Source: Clostridia bacterium
GTDB taxonomy: Bacteria; Bacillota; Clostridia; Oscillospirales; RGIG8002
Length of the DNA stretch: 54,189 nt
Assembly: GCA_017620395.1 (NCBI GenBank)
Contig: JAFZQJ010000030.1
Coordinates: forward strand, 1 to 54,189
Reading direction: 5' to 3'
Numbering within the stretch: position 1 is the first letter of the stretch; the number at the start of each line of letters is the position of its first letter. Both the position numbers and the translations under genes were made by a program. The notes under the pieces were generated by a model that did no database searches, was not told where the DNA came from, and saw only the letters and a program-made list of their open reading frames with translations. Shown here piece after piece: positions 51,949-54,189 of this stretch.

Positions 51949-52305
51949 TTATTCTTCTTTTGATTTCATTTTATTTATCGCCGAGATCAGCATCCTGCGG
52001 ATCCTGCCGCATTCGCCCGACAGCGCTTTTGACGATTCTTCCGTTATCAGTCCGGTTCTGCCGAGGAGTTCGAGCCAGTATTCCGACTCGTAGCACTCCT
52101 TCAAGGCAATCTGGAGCTTGAACGTGAAATCCGAGCTGCCGTAACCGTATTTCGCTTCGTGGATATTCGCCCCGATGGACGTTCCGGAGCGTATGAGCTG
52201 CTTTGTAAGCACGGCGGCGTTCGGTCCTTTGTTTATACCGTTGCATACCTTAATGACGTTGACCGCGAAATCTTTCGCGTTCTCAAGCATCGCGCTCTCT
52301 TTCAC
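51949..52305 (-). CDS. Four-helix-bundle protein (23S rRNA intervening-sequence protein family)
   Basis: 118 residues from a GTG start (AAAGGATACGCT upstream). The pattern LTKQLIRSGTSIGANIHEAK and FKLQIALKECYESEYWLELL is characteristic of the four-helix-bundle family often found in rRNA intervening sequences and scattered in genomes. Function unknown. It stands alone, flanked by mini-hairpin arrays on both sides. Confidence 0.85.
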   Translation of the reverse strand: MKESAMLENAKDFAVNVIKVCNGINKGPNAAVLTKQLIRSGTSIGANIHEAKYGYGSSDFTFKLQIALKECYESEYWLELLGRTGLITEESSKALSGECGRIRRMLISAINKMKSKEE

Positions 52306-52324
52306 AGCGTATCCTTTCCTTTCT

Positions 52325-52420
52325 ACCTCGCGCCGAAGGCGCGAATTTACCCGCCGCGCCCCGCGCGGCGATTTACCTCACGGCGAAAGCCGTGAATTTA
52401 CCTGCGAGCGTATAACGCGG
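52325..52420. repeat. Mini-hairpin array III
   Basis: CGCGCC/GGCGCG, CCGCGCG/CGCGCGG-type and CACGGC/GCCGTG palindromes joined by AATTTACC spacers, the reverse complement of the GGTAAATT spacer in the other arrays. A CTTCCCCTCAAGGGGAAG module follows at about 52457. Confidence 0.7.
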
Positions 52421-52502
52421 CTTCGCCGCTACACCTCATCCGGCGCTTCGCGCCACCTTCCCCTCAAGGGGAAGGCTTCCCCCGCGAGCAATTTACCCGC
52501 GA

Positions 52503-52531
52503 AAAGCGCCCCGAAAACTTCGGGGCGCTTT
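52503..52531 (-). terminator. Terminator of the membrane-anchored protein gene
   Basis: AAAGCGCCCCG / CGGGGCGCTTT perfect stem, then TTC on the minus strand, 9 nt after the stop of the gene at 52540. Confidence 0.8.
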
Positions 52532-52539
52532 GAGCGATC

Positions 52540-53265
52540 TTACGCTTCTATTTCTTCTTCACCGCCGGTGACTTCCATCCGCATGTCGATCTTGAACTCG
52601 CCGCCGATTATCTTATCGACGCAGTCGGGGTCGGGGCCCTCGAGCCAGATGACGACGGTGTATTTCGTGATGTCGCCGGGTTTGAAGTTCTCAATGAATT
52701 TCTTGACTATCGTGTTGCCCGTCTGGAACGCCGTAGTGCCGGGTTCCGGGCCTTCTATGCCGTCCGTCCTCGCGTAGGCGTAGTCGACGTATTCGCCGTT
52801 GATGTAGAGCCTGATACGCGCCGCCTTCTCGATCTCGAAGGTCATATTGGCGATGTACATTTCGTACGAGTAGGTCAGCGTCTTCGTGCCCATGTTCTTG
52901 CAGTAGAAGGTGTAGGCCACGTAGTTGTCGCCGTTGTGCTCGCCGTCGACGTTGTCGAGCCAGTCGGGAAGGGTGGAGCCGTCGATGTTCGTTATCTCCT
53001 CCGCGATCTCGGCGTTCAGGCGGGACGAGTAGACGTCGAAGCCGGGGCTTTCGGAAAGCGAGAGCGCGTAGTCGTGGTTATCGAACTTATTGACCGAAAC
53101 GGTGAACGCGCCGAATTTCATATAAAGCACCGATGCGACGTAGCCGACGACCAGCAGCAGCGCGGCTATGAGTATGATTATCGGTATCATCTTCGTCCAT
53201 AATCTGTACCGTTTGACCTCGGTCGCGGTTCTGCGGATGGTCAAACCGGATGATTGCTGAGCCAT
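52540..53265 (-). CDS. Membrane-anchored extracytoplasmic protein, possibly TasA-like
   Basis: 241 residues. One membrane segment at about 27-50 (MIPIIILIAALLLVVGYVAS) and an external beta-rich domain with FGAFTVSVNKFDNHDYALSL, YTFYCKNMGTKTLTYSYEMY and an acidic end (TGGEEEIEA). There is no AWFS site, so it may stay anchored rather than be cleaved by the SipW-like peptidases. GGAGGTGAG lies upstream and the ATG overlaps the stop of the degenerate EAL gene (ATGA), so the two are coupled. No family recognised with confidence; relation to the exported fibre proteins is by fold impression and context. Confidence 0.65.
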   Translation of the reverse strand: MAQQSSGLTIRRTATEVKRYRLWTKMIPIIILIAALLLVVGYVASVLYMKFGAFTVSVNKFDNHDYALSLSESPGFDVYSSRLNAEIAEEITNIDGSTLPDWLDNVDGEHNGDNYVAYTFYCKNMGTKTLTYSYEMYIANMTFEIEKAARIRLYINGEYVDYAYARTDGIEGPEPGTTAFQTGNTIVKKFIENFKPGDITKYTVVIWLEGPDPDCVDKIIGGEFKIDMRMEVTGGEEEIEA

Positions 53266-54189
53266 CAGACGCTCACCTCCTTCTGTTCTACCGCTTCTTC
53301 AAGCGTCATGCGCAGGCCTCCGTGTTCAACGGCGCCTTCGTAGCCCGCCGACGGGATGTAGCCGGAGCAGTCGGCTCTGCTGTGCGCGGTTATCTGCTCG
53401 TCGTTGTATATTCCGTCGCCGATAACGTCGACGGGCAGCGACCGCAGGAAGTTCACGAACGCCGCGAACACATGGTTTTTGTCGCGGTTATCCGACATCG
53501 CCGATACGTGCGGCGACAGCAGCACCATGTCGACGGGGAGCTCCACGAGCGCGGTCACGGGGCAGTCGCGTTCGCCGCAGCCTGTCATGAGCGTGCGCAC
53601 CTTCAGCAGCTTCATCGAAAGCAGCGACGTGCGCGCGGTCTCGACCTCTTCGTAAAGCAGCGTGCGCGGGAACTCAAGGCAGAGCTTGGACGGATCGTCG
53701 AGCTTCAGCTGCCCGAGCAGGTCCTTCATCCACGAGTAGAGGTCCGGCTGACGCGTCAGCGACGCCGGCACGCGCGCGGTCACGAAGTCCACGTTGCGGT
53801 CGAACGCTTCGAAGGTCTGTATCGCTTCGACCGCTTTCGCGACGTTCCAGCGGGCGAGGCGTTCGCCGCGGTCGGTCTCGTCGGCGGCGTATGCGTATTT
53901 CTCCGGCGGGATCACGCCTTCGAGCACGCTGTTTATATAAGTGAAGCTTCTGTATGCGATCGGCAGGCGCCGGTAGCAGCTGTTTATCTGCGCGAAACGC
54001 ATCTCAAGCGGCGCGATGCCCGATGAGAGCGTCATTTTTACGTAGTCGAGCGCCGGAGCGTCCGCGGGGGCGGGGGAGTCCGCGGGGGCGGGGGAGTCCG
54101 CTGCGGCGGGGGCGAGGGAGTCCGCTGCGGCGGGGGAGGGGGAGGGGGCGTCCGCTGCGGCGGGGGAGGGCTCCCCGGTGTAAGGGGAG
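53265..54189 (-). CDS. Degenerate EAL-domain protein (5' end outside window)
   Basis: At least 307 codons; the frame is open to the right edge. The visible N-terminal part is an Ala/Pro/Asp linker (ADSPAPADSPAPADAPALDY) of simple repeats, preceded by a translated REP module. The domain follows the EAL fold: SYLKRLPVD-like VTALVELPVDMVLLSPHVS, LEFPRTLLYEEVETA for the LEITES strand and VIGDGIYNDEQITAH for the AEGVE strand. However, EAL, DDFGTG, KID and the catalytic Glu are all missing (RTLMTGCGERD replaces DDFGTG). It cannot be an active phosphodiesterase of the usual kind; a binding or scaffolding role with its coupled membrane partner is possible. A Met at 54035 is an internal codon, not the likely start. 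Confidence 0.75.
   Translation of the reverse strand, partial: SPYTGEPSPAAADAPSPSPAAADSLAPAAADSPAPADSPAPADAPALDYVKMTLSSGIAPLEMRFAQINSCYRRLPIAYRSFTYINSVLEGVIPPEKYAYAADETDRGERLARWNVAKAVEAIQTFEAFDRNVDFVTARVPASLTRQPDLYSWMKDLLGQLKLDDPSKLCLEFPRTLLYEEVETARTSLLSMKLLKVRTLMTGCGERDCPVTALVELPVDMVLLSPHVSAMSDNRDKNHVFAAFVNFLRSLPVDVIGDGIYNDEQITAHSRADCSGYIPSAGYEGAVEHGGLRMTLEEAVEQKEVSV

Noticed and set aside
1..54189. tRNA or rRNA genes
   Set aside because: Scanned for conserved T-loop and rRNA landmark sequences; none was convincing. The absence is by eye and a covariance search could overturn it.

Overview
The window looks like a chromosomal segment of an uncultured, GC-rich Gram-positive Clostridia-type bacterium (Oscillospirales-like gut lineages are plausible; the genus cannot be named from sequence alone). 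The evidence is a complete Firmicutes-order S10-spc-alpha ribosomal operon with a KOW protein between map and infA, a zinc-type S14, a TagO/WecA-like transferase, a rubrerythrin and a decarboxylase of the sodium-pump/carboxyltransferase family. No rRNA, tRNA or CRISPR array was found.

Layout. (1) 1-1884, minus strand: carboxyltransferase, OadG-like and partial biotin-carrier genes; then a plus-strand rubrerythrin (2398-2931). (2) 3765-19121, minus strand: rpsJ to rplQ, 31 genes in conserved order, driven by a clear sigma-A-type promoter with a leader of about 390 nt. (3) 20105-26721: TagO/WecA-like transferase, trpS, a membrane GGDEF protein, a PLP aminotransferase, then plus-strand flavin reductase and rsmA. 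(4) 27205-44545, minus strand: a cyclic-di-GMP-linked surface-protein locus. It begins with two c-di-GMP-I riboswitches and encodes a SipW-type exported protein, a 1956-residue repeat protein with a SipW-type leader, two SipW-like signal peptidases, a membrane-anchored McrB-like AAA+ ATPase with a DUF2357-like partner, a coiled-coil protein and an EAL phosphodiesterase. (5) 44708-51630: a serine recombinase, a signal-less surface-protein cassette, a HicAB toxin-antitoxin pair and, on the opposite strand, a full-length homologous surface protein under a consensus promoter and two tandem c-di-GMP-I riboswitches. (6) 51949-54189: a four-helix-bundle protein, a membrane-anchored protein and a catalytically dead EAL protein running off the window.

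The most striking proposal is a DNA inversion switch. The full-length surface gene (minus strand) and the headless cassette (plus strand, just after the recombinase) share an inverted 18-nt sequence (one mismatch) at the same codons, Phe-Ser-Met-Asn, directly after the signal peptide. Inverting the 3.8-kb segment between them would fuse the fixed promoter, riboswitches and signal peptide in frame to the other surface domain. Together with the GGDEF/EAL enzymes, this suggests that c-di-GMP decides whether surface proteins are made and recombination decides which one. The geometry is read directly from sequence; the switching itself is inference.

Intergenic space is filled with palindromic repeat families: composite REP-like clusters, mini-hairpin arrays with a constant spacer, and a roughly 100-nt palindrome that abuts stop codons. 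Several of these repeats run in frame inside genes (a signal peptidase linker, the recombinase, and the linker of the last EAL protein).
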